Below, piece by piece: positions 35,457 to 45,000 of a stretch of 64,000 nucleotides of DNA (positions are counted from its first letter, which is position 1; the number at the start of each line of letters is the position of its first letter). The DNA is from Sphingomonas profundi (GTDB taxonomy: Bacteria > Pseudomonadota > Alphaproteobacteria > Sphingomonadales > Sphingomonadaceae): contig NZ_CP046535.1 of NCBI RefSeq assembly GCF_009739515.1, positions 1,488,001-1,552,000 of the forward strand, written 5' to 3'. The translations under genes and the position numbers were made by a program. The notes below the pieces were generated by a model. The model searched no databases. It was given only the letters and a program-made list of their open reading frames with translations, and had not been told where the DNA came from.

Positions 35457-36011
35457 ATGCGCCGCACCCTCACCCTCTGCCTGCTCGGCACTACCGTCGC
35501 CCTCGCCGCCTGCTCGATGGACGGCAAGGGCATGCGATCCGCCGGCAGCACGGCGATGGCCGCCCCGCCCGCCAGCGCCACCCTGACGAACGAGGCCGGC
35601 ATGGTGATGGGCACCGCCACGTTCACGCCGGTGAAGGATGGCGTGCGCCTCGTCGTGGAGGGCAAGGGCCTCACCCCCGGCGCGCACGGCCTGCACATCC
35701 ACACCGTCGGCCGGTGCGAGGCACCGGGCTTCACCAGCGCCGGGCCGCACTGGAACCCGACGAACATGAAGCACGGCAAGGATGCGCCGGGCGGCCCGCA
35801 CATGGGCGACGTGCCGAACCTGATCGCCGGGGCGGACGGAACGGGCCGGCTGGAGGCGACCCTGCCGGGCACCCTCACCGGCGGCGCCACGCCGCTGATC
35901 GATGCCGACGGCGCCGCGATCGTGATCCACGCCGCCGCCGACGATTACACCACCGATCCCAGCGGCAACAGCGGCGGCCGTATCGCGTGCGGCGTCATCA
36001 ACGCCGGCTGA
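35457..36011 (+). CDS. sodC: Cu/Zn superoxide dismutase, lipoprotein-like
   Basis: Periplasmic superoxide dismutase of 184 residues. The leader ends in a lipobox-like LAAC (Cys19). Copper and zinc ligands appear in HGLHIHTVGRCEAP near 78-88, SAGPHWNP near 98, GGPHMGDVPNL near 112 and VIHAAADDYTTDP near 157. C88 and the C-terminal RIACGV form the structural disulfide. The family-specific SSGN-like end DPSGNSGGRIACGVI is intact, so it should be active. No regulator is nearby. Confidence 0.93.
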   Translation: MRRTLTLCLLGTTVALAACSMDGKGMRSAGSTAMAAPPASATLTNEAGMVMGTATFTPVKDGVRLVVEGKGLTPGAHGLHIHTVGRCEAPGFTSAGPHWNPTNMKHGKDAPGGPHMGDVPNLIAGADGTGRLEATLPGTLTGGATPLIDADGAAIVIHAAADDYTTDPSGNSGGRIACGVINAG

Positions 36012-36104
36012 GGGAGACGACGCGCGATCGCCCGTCGCGAGGCGGCGACCGCGCCGACCCTGCGCCGCCTGAACTGTTGTCGCGAAACCTCTTCGTGCAT
36101 GGGA

Positions 36105-36181
36105 TGGTAGCGGAGGAGGGACTTGAACCCCCGACACGCGGATTATGATTCCGCTGCTCTAACCAGCTGAGCTACTCCGCC
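36105..36181 (-). tRNA. tRNA-Met (anticodon CAT)
   Basis: The minus strand reads GGCGGAGTAGCTCAG at the 5' end and TTCAAGTCC in the T loop. The anticodon stem is GCGGA/TCCGC around the loop ATCATAA, giving anticodon CAT. The acceptor stem (GGCGGAG with CTCCGCT) closes with one G-T pair and CCA is encoded (TGGT at 36105-36108 on the plus strand). The G-C-poor anticodon stem and the non-mismatched acceptor favour elongator rather than initiator Met; an Ile tRNA with lysidine-modified CAT is a less likely alternative. Confidence 0.93.
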
Positions 36182-36296
36182 CCGATCGGCGATGCCATCG
36201 CGGTGCGGCGCCTATAGGCACGGCTCACGCCAGGGTCAACTGGCGTCCGGCGGCGCGACGCGATAGAGCCGCGAAGGAATCGATAAGCTCGGGGAG

Positions 36297-37550
36297 ATGA
36301 TGGTGGAGCGGTACGACGTCTTGATCGTGGGCGCCGGACATGGCGGCGCACAGGCGGCACTGATGCTGCGGCAGCAGAAGTTCGCCGGCACGATCGCGCT
36401 GCTCGGCGATGAGCCGGAACCGCCCTACGAACGCCCGCCGCTCTCCAAGGAATATCTGTCGGGCGAGAAGACGTTCGAGCGCATCCTGATCCGCCCGGCC
36501 ACCTTCTGGGCGGAGCGGGAGGTGGCGCTGCTGCTGGATCGCCGCGTCGTCTCGGTCGATCCGGCCGCGCACGCCGTCGTCCTGGCCGACGGTTCGTCGA
36601 TCGGCTACGGCACGCTGATCTGGGCGACCGGCGGCAGCCCGCGCCGCCTCTCCTGCCCCGGCCACGATCTCGTCGGCGTGCACGGCGTGCGCACCCGCGC
36701 CGACGTCGACCGGATGATGGGGGAGCTGGACGGCGTGACCAACGTCGTGGTGATCGGCGGCGGCTATATCGGGCTGGAGGCGGCCGCCGTCCTCACCAAG
36801 TTCGGCAAGACGGTCACGGTGCTGGAGGCGCTCGACCGGGTGCTCGCGCGCGTCGCCGGCGAGCCGCTGTCGCGCTTCTACGAGGCGGAGCATCGCGCCC
36901 ACGGCGTGGACGTGCGGCTGGGCGCCAAGGTGGACGGCCTCGTCGGCTTCCAGTCCGTCGGCGAGGACGAGCCCGCCCGCGTCACCGGCGTGCACATGAG
37001 CGACGGCGAGGTGCTGCCGGCCGAGATGGTGATCGTCGGCATCGGCATCGTCCCCGCCGTCGAGCCGCTGCTGGAGGCCGGCGCCGAGGGCGGCAACGGC
37101 GTGCTGGTGGATGCGCAGTGCCGCACCAGCCTGCCCGACATCTTCGCCATCGGCGATTGCGCCGCCCACGCCAATGATTTCGCGCGTGGCGCCACCATCC
37201 GGCTGGAATCGGTGCAGAACGCCAACGATCAGGCGACGCTGGTCGCCAAGACGATCATGGGCGCGGCCGACCCCTATCATGCGGTGCCGTGGTTCTGGTC
37301 CAACCAATATGATCTGCGCCTGCAGACGGTGGGCCTATCCACCGGCTTCGATGCGGCGATCGTGCGTGGCGAGCCGGCGTCGCGCAGCTTCTCCGTGGTG
37401 TATCTGCGCGAGGGCAAGGTGATCGCGCTCGATTGCGTGAACGCCACCAAGGATTATGTGCAGGGCCGTGCGCTGGTGCTCGGCGGCCTCGCCCCGCCGC
37501 CGGCGAGCCTGGCCGATCCGGCGATCCCGCTGAAGTCGCTCGCCGCCTGA
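36297..37550 (+). CDS. Ferredoxin reductase-like FAD oxidoreductase
   Basis: 417-residue NAD(P)H flavoprotein of the rhodocoxin/putidaredoxin reductase group, which passes electrons to a [2Fe-2S] ferredoxin for a P450 or dioxygenase. FAD motif [20 protein letters not shown] motif [17 protein letters not shown] near 150, second FAD motif [11 protein letters not shown] near 280 and the reductase C-terminal domain starting [16 protein letters not shown] near 325. No ferredoxin or oxygenase lies beside it, so the partner is unknown. Confidence 0.87.
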   Translation: MMVERYDVLIVGAGHGGAQAALMLRQQKFAGTIALLGDEPEPPYERPPLSKEYLSGEKTFERILIRPATFWAEREVALLLDRRVVSVDPAAHAVVLADGSSIGYGTLIWATGGSPRRLSCPGHDLVGVHGVRTRADVDRMMGELDGVTNVVVIGGGYIGLEAAAVLTKFGKTVTVLEALDRVLARVAGEPLSRFYEAEHRAHGVDVRLGAKVDGLVGFQSVGEDEPARVTGVHMSDGEVLPAEMVIVGIGIVPAVEPLLEAGAEGGNGVLVDAQCRTSLPDIFAIGDCAAHANDFARGATIRLESVQNANDQATLVAKTIMGAADPYHAVPWFWSNQYDLRLQTVGLSTGFDAAIVRGEPASRSFSVVYLREGKVIALDCVNATKDYVQGRALVLGGLAPPPASLADPAIPLKSLAA

Positions 37551-37629
37551 GCCACGATCGCGGCGGCAGCGGAACCGCGCGCCCCTCCTCTCGTTCCCGG
37601 CTCGAACCTGCTGTGCGAGGAGTGGTGCG

Positions 37630-38037
37630 ATGGAGCTTTCGGTTTCGCTTGAGACGGTGTGTCGCCTGATCGTCCGGGCCCGCGAGCTGGAGGCCCAGGT
37701 GCCGGCCATCGAGACCGACGAGGAGGCCGATCCCACCGACTCCGACGACGGCATGGCCGTGCTGGAGGATGAGGCGAACGAATCGATTGAGGCCGAGATG
37801 ATGGCCGCGCTGGATGATCTGGCCGACGATCAGATCGCCGAGATCCTGGCTCTCGCCTGGGTCGGCCGTGGCACCTACGACGCCAGCGAGTGGGAAGACG
37901 CGCTGGAGGAGGCGAACGACGCCGACGCGGAAGACCCGATCGACCAGCTGCTCGATATGCCGATGCTGGCCGGCTATCTCGACGCCGGGCTGGCGGCGTT
38001 CGATCTCAGCTGCGAGGGCATCGGCCAGATCGACTGA
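37630..38037 (+). CDS. DUF3775 domain-containing protein
   Basis: 135-residue very acidic protein of unknown function that fits the DUF3775 family. SLETVCRLIVRARELEAQVP at the N-terminus is followed by an acidic linker. The conserved central part DLADDQIAEILALAWVGRGTYDASEWEDALEEA is at about 58-93. It is cytosolic with no signal or membrane segment. It stands alone after the ferredoxin-reductase gene and ends near a strong hairpin. Confidence 0.75.
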   Translation: MELSVSLETVCRLIVRARELEAQVPAIETDEEADPTDSDDGMAVLEDEANESIEAEMMAALDDLADDQIAEILALAWVGRGTYDASEWEDALEEANDADAEDPIDQLLDMPMLAGYLDAGLAAFDLSCEGIGQID

Positions 38038-38046
38038 GGCTCGGCC

Positions 38047-38147
38047 GGGCGCGCGTCGGCACGCGCGCCCTAAAACGTCGTGCCGGGGCAGGCTGACATC
38101 CATGTCTCTCCCGCGCTCGGGTGCCGTTCGCCGCGCAAGACATGGAT
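38047..38147. terminator. Two hairpins between convergent genes
   Basis: GGGCGCGCGT (38047-38056), loop CGGC, ACGCGCGCCC (38061-38070) is a perfect 10-bp stem just after the DUF3775 gene. A second perfect inverted repeat, ATCCATGTCT (38098-38107) with AGACATGGAT (38138-38147), lies between it and the trxB stop. Neither has a T-run, so factor-dependent or structural termination is likelier than classical intrinsic termination. Confidence 0.45.
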
Positions 38148-38170
38148 TCAGTCCTCGTCGTGGCGAGGGT

Positions 38171-39139
38171 TCAGGCGGCCACGCCCTCCTCGAAGTCCAC
38201 CTCCGCCAGGAAGCGCTCGGCGTCCAGCGCGGCCATGCAGCCGGTGCCGGCGGCGGTTATCGCCTGACGATAGACCTTGTCGGCCACGTCGCCGCAGGCG
38301 AACACGCCGGGGATGTTGGTGAGCGACGTGCCCGGCTTCACCCGCAGATAGCCGTCATCGTCATGGTCGAGCTTGCCGACGAATAGTTCGGTGGAGGGGT
38401 GGTGGCCGATCGCCACGAAGCCGCCGTCCACGTCGAGCCGGCTGATCTCGCCGGTCTTGGTGTCGCGCAGGTCCAATGCGACCAGGCCGGCATTGCCCTC
38501 CCCCCCGATGAACTCCGCCACCTCCTTGTTCCACAGCACCTTGATGCCGTGATGCTTGAACAGCCGCTCCTGCAGGATCTTCTCGGCGCGGAAGCTGTCG
38601 CGGCGGTGGATCAGCGTCACGTCGTGCGTGTGGTTGGTCAGGTACAGCGCCTCCTCCACGGCGGTGTTGCCGCCGCCGATCACCGCCACCTTCTTGCCGC
38701 GGAAGAAGAAGCCGTCGCACGTCGCGCAGGCGGATACGCCCTGCCCGCGCAGCCGCGTCTCGCTCTCCAGCCCCAGCCATCTCGCCTGCGCGCCGGTGGC
38801 GATCACCAGCGTGTCGCAGACATAGACGTCGCCGCCGTCACCGGTGAGGCGGAACGGGCGCTGGCTGAGATCGACGTCGACGATCATATCCCACATCATC
38901 TTGGCGCCGACATGCTCGGCCTGCGCCTGCATCTGCTCCATCAGCCACGGGCCCTGGATCACGTCGCGGAAGCCGGGATAATTCTCCACGTCGGTGGTGG
39001 TCATCAGCTGGCCGCCGGGCTGGATGCCCTGCACCACGATCGGCGCCATGCCGGCGCGCGCGCCGTAGATGGCGGCGGAGAGACCGGCCGGCCCGGAGCC
39101 GAGGATGAGCATGCGGGTCGAATGGGTGGCGGTCATCAC
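38171..39139 (-). CDS. trxB: Thioredoxin-disulfide reductase
   Basis: NADPH-dependent flavoenzyme that reduces thioredoxin, 322 residues. FAD motif ILGSGPAGLSAAIYGARAG near 12; redox-active pair in SACATCDGFFFRGK near 137-150; NADPH motif VAVIGGGNTAVEEALYL near 153; C-terminal FAD motif VFACGDVADKVYRQAITAAG near 285. Full length. Confidence 0.96.
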   Translation of the reverse strand: MMTATHSTRMLILGSGPAGLSAAIYGARAGMAPIVVQGIQPGGQLMTTTDVENYPGFRDVIQGPWLMEQMQAQAEHVGAKMMWDMIVDVDLSQRPFRLTGDGGDVYVCDTLVIATGAQARWLGLESETRLRGQGVSACATCDGFFFRGKKVAVIGGGNTAVEEALYLTNHTHDVTLIHRRDSFRAEKILQERLFKHHGIKVLWNKEVAEFIGGEGNAGLVALDLRDTKTGEISRLDVDGGFVAIGHHPSTELFVGKLDHDDDGYLRVKPGTSLTNIPGVFACGDVADKVYRQAITAAGTGCMAALDAERFLAEVDFEEGVAA

Positions 39140-39228
39140 GGTCTCGCTGAAGTTCGGCCCAGCGAGATATGCGCGCGCACCGGCGAGTCAAGCACGGCCG
39201 CTCTGCCGTGACCCGGCCTGGCGTGGCC

Positions 39229-39744
39229 TCAGCCCAGTTCGCGCACCGGATCGCTGCCGTCCCAATCCCGCGCGGCATCGCGCATCATCGCGAACACGGG
39301 CTTCAGGCCCGCTCCCTCGATCAGCTCGATCAGCGGCGCGCCCTGGCCGGGATCGACGTAGATCGCCTCCACTCCCTCCAGCACGATATCCTGCAGGATC
39401 TCGGCGTTGGCGGCCTGCGCCTCGCGCCGCGCCGCCGCGATGTCGTCCACCTCGATGCAGACATGGTGCAGCCCGGTACGGCCCGCGTCCAGCCAGTCGC
39501 GGTAGATCGAGGGGGCGTCGTTATGCTGGTCGATCAGCTCGATCTGCATGTCGCCCCAGTAACCGACCGCCATCGAGAAATCGATGTTCGTCTCCGCGCC
39601 GCGATGGGTCGCGCGCTTGTAGGCGATGTGGCGCAGGCGGAAGAACGGGCCGGCGCCCAGCGACAGCCAGTGGGCGATCGCCGCCTCGATATCCTCCGGC
39701 ACGAAGGCGAGCTGCATGATCGGCCCCAGGCTCGCAATCGACAT
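39229..39744 (-). CDS. VOC (glyoxalase-like) family protein
   Basis: 171-residue protein with a glyoxalase/bleomycin-resistance fold. The N-terminal beta-alpha-beta unit is IMQLAFVPEDIEAAIAHWLS and the second unit contains GLHHVCIEVDDIAAARREAQ near 95-115. This pattern resembles metal-dependent VOC enzymes related to methylmalonyl-CoA epimerase, but the substrate is unknown. ATG at 39744 was chosen since AGGAG lies eight bases upstream; the ATG six codons earlier has no ribosome site. Confidence 0.75.
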   Translation of the reverse strand: MSIASLGPIMQLAFVPEDIEAAIAHWLSLGAGPFFRLRHIAYKRATHRGAETNIDFSMAVGYWGDMQIELIDQHNDAPSIYRDWLDAGRTGLHHVCIEVDDIAAARREAQAANAEILQDIVLEGVEAIYVDPGQGAPLIELIEGAGLKPVFAMMRDAARDWDGSDPVRELG

Positions 39745-39903
39745 CTCCGGCACTCCTCGCATGATGATCCCGCACTCCTCTTTCGGCGTGGCGGGGCGCG
39801 ACGCTTAGCTGTCGTTTTACGCAGGTGCGCGGGCGGCCGCGCCAAGCGAGGGGTGATGCCCGGCGCAGGGCGATCGCGCCGCACGGACCGAAGAGGATGC
39901 CCG

Positions 39904-42003
39904 ATGGGTCGTACCCTGCGTTTCACCGCCGCCGCCGCGATCACCGCGCTGGCGGCCGCCGCGCTCCAGTCGGCGGCGACGCCCCGACCGCAGGCATCGA
40001 AAGACGCCGCCCGCCTGGCCGATGCCAGCGGCGGCGACGATTGGGCCGCCTTCGGCCGCACCTTCGGCGAACAGCATTACAGCCCGCTGGCCGACATCAA
40101 CGATCGCAACGTGAGCCAGCTCGGCCTCGCCTGGTCGCTCGATCTGCCGTTCGGCAATTCCGTGACGGCGCCGCTGGCGGTGGACGGCACGCTCTATTTC
40201 GCCCGCGGCTACAGCGTGGTGCAGGCGGTGGACGCCGCGACTGGCCGCGAATTGTGGACCTACGATCCCAAGGCGCCGGAAGCCGCCGGGCACAAGCTTC
40301 GGCAGGGTTGGGGCAGCCGCGGCATCGCCTACTGGAACGGCAAGATCTACACCGGCGCGCATGACGGCCGGCTGATCGCCATCGACGCGAAGACCGGCAA
40401 GCCGGTGTGGAGCACGATGACGGTGGACAAGGACGACGTCCGCTTCATCTCCGGCCCGCCGCGCGTGTTCGACGGCAAGGTGATCATCGGCCATGGCGGC
40501 GCCGACGTGGGCTCGATCCGCGGCTACGTCTCCACCTACGATGCCGAGACGGGCAAGCTGCTGTGGCGCTTCCACACCGTGCCCGGCAACCCGGCCGACG
40601 GGTTCGAGAACAAGGCGATGGAAATGGCGGCCAAGACCTGGGCGGGCGAGTGGTGGAAATATGGCGGCGGCGGCACCGTGTGGAACGCGATGACCTACGA
40701 TGCCGGCACCGACACCATCCTGATCGGCGTGGGCAACGGCGCGCCGTGGAACCGCAAGGTCCGCAGCCTCGACCAGGGCGACAACCTGTTCCTCTCCTCG
40801 ATCGTGGCGCTGGATGCCAGGACCGGCGCGTACAAGTGGCACTACCAGACCAACCCCGGCGAGACGTGGGACTATAATGCCGCGATGGACATGGAGCTGG
40901 CCGATCTGACGATCGGCGGCGCCCGGCGGCAGGTGCTGATGACGGCGCCGAAGAACGGCTTCTTCTACGTGATCGACCGGACCAACGGAAAGCTGATCTC
41001 GGCCGAGCCGTTCGTGAAGGTGACGTGGGCCTCGAAGATCGATCTCGCCACCGGCCGGCCGGTGGAGAATCCGGCGTCGCGCTATCCCAAGGGCACCACC
41101 TTCACGATGTGGCCCGGCCCGGTCGGCGCGCATACCTGGCTGCCGATGGCCTTCAGCCCGAAGGCGGGCCTCGTCTACATCCCCGCGATCGAGATGGCGA
41201 CGAGCTACAATGACGACGGCATCACCCAGCCGACGTGGAAGCGCACGCCCGGCAGCGCGGTGGATGGCGCCGCCAACCCCAATTTCGTGGTGAAGGATGC
41301 GGGCCCGCTGAACGCCACGAGCGCCCTGATCGCGTGGAACCCGGTGACGCAGAAGCAGGCGTGGAAGGTGCCGACGCCGGGCTTCTGGAACGGCGGCATC
41401 ATGGCGAGCGCGGGCAACCTCGTCTTCCAGGGACAGATAGACGGCGCGTTCAATGCCTATGAGGCGGGCAGCGGCAAGCGGCTATGGTCGTTCGCGGCGC
41501 AGGCGCCCGTCACCGCGCCGCCGATTACCTACCGCGCCGGCGGCCGCCAATATGTCACCGTGCTGACAGGCATGGGCACCAGCGGCGCCGCCTTCGGCCC
41601 GCTGATCGAGCGATACGGCATCGACTATCGCACCCAGGCGCGCCGCGTGCTCACCTTCGCGATCGGCGGCAAGGGCGTGCTGCCGAAGGCCGAGAAGGCC
41701 GTCATCACCGCCTCCGACGATCCGACCTACAAGGCGGACAAGGCGTCGGCCGATGCCGGCATAGAGATATATGGCCGGCGCTGCGCCGTGTGCCACGGCG
41801 TCTACGCGATCGCCGCCGGCATCGCGCCCGATCTCCGCCAGTCGCCGGTGCCGACCGACGCCGAGGCGTTCAACGCGGTGGTGCGCGGCGGCGCGCTGGT
41901 GCCGAACGGCATGCCCCGTTTCGAGGAGCTGACCGACGCCGAGATGCTCCACCTGCGCCAGTATATCCGCAGCGAGGCCGCCGCCCTGCGCACGCGCAAA
42001 TAG
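39904..42003 (+). CDS. PQQ-dependent alcohol dehydrogenase-type quinohaemoprotein
   Basis: 699-residue exported enzyme: signal peptide, eight-bladed PQQ propeller (about 45-590) and a C-terminal cytochrome c domain with haem site CAVCH at 627-631 and a Met ligand in NGMPRF. Catalytic Asp is in GETWDYNAAMD near 325; tryptophan-docking repeats (ALDARTGAYKWHYQT) are clear. Asn rather than Asp two residues after the catalytic Asp favours calcium over lanthanide. The vicinal Cys-Cys pair of classical methanol/ethanol dehydrogenases is absent: the site reads RQGWGSRGIAYW. Such enzymes oxidise alcohols in the periplasm. No PQQ synthesis genes are nearby. Confidence 0.88.
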   Translation: MGRTLRFTAAAAITALAAAALQSAATPRPQASKDAARLADASGGDDWAAFGRTFGEQHYSPLADINDRNVSQLGLAWSLDLPFGNSVTAPLAVDGTLYFARGYSVVQAVDAATGRELWTYDPKAPEAAGHKLRQGWGSRGIAYWNGKIYTGAHDGRLIAIDAKTGKPVWSTMTVDKDDVRFISGPPRVFDGKVIIGHGGADVGSIRGYVSTYDAETGKLLWRFHTVPGNPADGFENKAMEMAAKTWAGEWWKYGGGGTVWNAMTYDAGTDTILIGVGNGAPWNRKVRSLDQGDNLFLSSIVALDARTGAYKWHYQTNPGETWDYNAAMDMELADLTIGGARRQVLMTAPKNGFFYVIDRTNGKLISAEPFVKVTWASKIDLATGRPVENPASRYPKGTTFTMWPGPVGAHTWLPMAFSPKAGLVYIPAIEMATSYNDDGITQPTWKRTPGSAVDGAANPNFVVKDAGPLNATSALIAWNPVTQKQAWKVPTPGFWNGGIMASAGNLVFQGQIDGAFNAYEAGSGKRLWSFAAQAPVTAPPITYRAGGRQYVTVLTGMGTSGAAFGPLIERYGIDYRTQARRVLTFAIGGKGVLPKAEKAVITASDDPTYKADKASADAGIEIYGRRCAVCHGVYAIAAGIAPDLRQSPVPTDAEAFNAVVRGGALVPNGMPRFEELTDAEMLHLRQYIRSEAAALRTRK

Positions 42004-42057
42004 GCGTGGCGGGCGGGTCGTCGCGGCTGTGCCCGGCGACGACCCCGAAGGCGGGAG

Positions 42058-45000
42058 CTACTCGATCGCGTCCGCCAGCGTCCGTCGCGGGGCGGCCTTC
42101 GCGCGGCGCCCGGCGGGCGCCAGGCCGGCAGAGAGGATCAGGTGGCGGATGCCGTCATCGAAGGCCTTTGCCCCGCCCAGCGGCGCGGCGGCGGCATATT
42201 GCGCCTCGCGGACGCGCTCCCACGTGCCGGCATCGGTGGCGAGCGCGCACATCCAGTCGGCGAACGACCGGCCGCCGTCATCCCGCCGCGCCACCGCCAG
42301 CCCGCTCGTCCCGACCGCCTGGCTGCCGACGATCTGCTCCTCCAGCAGATCGGTCATCACCACCGGAACGCCGAGCATCATCGGCTCCAGCACCTTGGAG
42401 GCGACGCCCGCCGCGAAGCGCGTCGGCGCGATCGCGATCCGGGTCTCGGCATAGAGCTCGGCCAGCCGCGCTTCGGACACCACGCCGGCAAACTCGATCG
42501 CGGCATCCGTATAGCGTGCCTCGAAGCTCTCGCGCACCTCGGGATGCCAGTAGCCGACGATCGTGAGGGTGAGCCCGGCCATCGCCTCGCGACACTCGCC
42601 GTAGATGCGGTCCATGAACCACAGCAGCCCGTCATGGTTGGGCGCGCCGGCCTCGTGGATGGCGCCCACCGCCAGCACGCGCCGCCGCTCGTCGAACGGG
42701 CGCGGCGTACCGGCCGGCGCGCGATCGAAGCGGTGGCAGATCATCGATGTCGGGCCGAAGCCCGCCGCCTCGATCAGCTCGCGCTCATAGGGGCTCACGG
42801 CGATCCAGTGGGCGACGCTCACGGGCGCGTCCAGCTCCAGCCGCACGGCCGATTGCTGCTCGGCCGCGTCCACCGGCCGGCCGGCCTGCCGCTTCGTCTC
42901 CAGCAGCCGCAGCACGCTCAGCGCTTCCGTGTCGCAGATCACCTTGAAGCCGTGCTGGTGGCGCAGCCGCTCGATCAGGCCGCCGAAGCGGGTGAGGTTG
43001 TGCGTCCGGCAGACCATGATGTGCGAATAGGCGCCGCCATCGCGCGAGAGCACCGTCTCGACATCCTCGCCCGCCATCCAGCCGCGATAGACGGTGACGA
43101 GCGGATCGGAATAATCGTCGACGACGGAGCTTGGATTCAGCACGAGCAGATCGTAGGCGACGCCCGCATCGCTGAGCCCGCCGAGCAGCTGGGCCGAGCG
43201 GACGAAGCCGGAGCCGAGCCGCCTGTCCGGCATCAGATCCTCGATCACCAGCAGCCGGGTGCGGTCGATCGTCTGCGGCTTGGCCCCCGCCCCGCCACGC
43301 AACGCCAGGGGAGACGGCCGCTGCGCCAGCGCCGCGCGATGCTTCTCGGCGAAGCGGGCCTGGTTGCGGCGGATCAGCGCGTAGGCGGTCGTCGGCGGAC
43401 GACCCTTGCCGAAGCTCGCATGTTCGAAATGGTTGATCTGGATGGCGGAATCGATCGCCGCCTTCTTGCCCAGCGTCTCGTGGAGGCGGAAGCTGAAGTC
43501 CGTCTCCTCATAATAGCCGGGGGAGAACGCCTCGTCGAAGCCGTCCACCGCATCATAGTCCGCCCGGCGGAAGGCGATGAAGCTGCCGGTGCAATAGTCC
43601 GCCTCGTGCACGCCCTGGAAATATTCGTTCCACGGATCCTCGTGGCGGCCGAGCCCGATCACGCCGGCCGTGTGGTCCAGGAAGGAGCCCGCCTCCTGCA
43701 GCGTCTCGTTGGGCAGGATGGTGAGGCCGCCCAGCAGCCCGATCCAGTCGTCCGCCGCCAGCCGCCCGTGCACCTTCACCAGCGTGTCCGGCGCGAACTC
43801 GATATCGTTGTTCGCGACCACGATCACCTTGCCACGCGCTTGGGCGACGCCGGCATTCACCGCGCGCGGGAAGCCGATCGGCCCGGGGAAGCGGACGATC
43901 ACGAGGCCGGGGCAGCGCGCGAGCAGCCGGTCGGTGCCGTCCTCGCTGCCATTGTCGACGACGATCACCTCGCAGCCGAGGCCGGTCGCCTGCTTCAGGA
44001 AGGCGGCGGCGAAATAGGCGCATTCCAGGAAGCGGGCGGTGAACTCCACCTCGTTGAACACCGGCACGATCAGCGAGATGGCCGGATCGACCGAGAAGGG
44101 TGTGAAATCCAGCGGCGTGCGGCTCAGCGTATTGAAGCTGCGGCGGGTGCGGCGCTGGAACACCGCCTTGGCGGCATCCATCGCCGGCTGCCCGCTGACG
44201 AGCGGCGGCGAGGGCTTGTAGCCGCGCGCCTTGCCGATCAGCAGGAAATGCTCCAGCTCCGATCGGATGCCGAGCTCCCGCATCTCGCCCGGCGCGTGCG
44301 GCTGGCGCTCGCGATAATATTGCGGGCTGAAATAGGGGTTGGGCGCATAGCCTTCCGCCAGGCCGTGGAAGATGAAGTGGTAGCTGGCGGACGGGATGTG
44401 GCCGCCGCGTATCGCGGTTTCGATATCGGGATGGCGGGTGAGGTAGAAAGCCGGGTCGAAATCCGGCGAGAAGGGCAGATCGCGGTTCATCCCGCTCGTC
44501 AGGAAATGGTGCAGGGCCGAGACGTGCGTGCCGGTGAGCAGCGCGTAGCGGGCATCCGCGTTCGTCACGAGATAATAGTCGTCGTCGAAGACGGCGCTCG
44601 TCCGCCGCCCGGCTAAGCAGCCATGCCTTATATAGTCCGCGAACGCCCCGACGGGCGCCCGCTCGCCGGCATAGGAGCGGTATGCGAACGGGCAGAACAG
44701 GGGATGCGGATTATAGCCCTTGCCATCGCCGTACAGGAGGAAGTCGAGGTAGGAGCCCCGCTCCGTCGGCCGATCGCCGTCCTGCTCCTCGGCGTCGCGC
44801 TTCCAGTCAAGGATCTTGGCGTAATAGGGTGCGGAAAACAGCCAGTGGGTGAGTTCGCCGGCGCGCGCGTCCATCTCCATCTGGGCGAGCACATGCTCGA
44901 TCGTCAGCGGCCCCTGGCGCAGCACCTTGCGGTAGGAGGCGACGCGGTTGTTCGGGAAAGCCGGGAGCGCCTGCTGCCCATCGCGTATGCCGTCGGCCAG

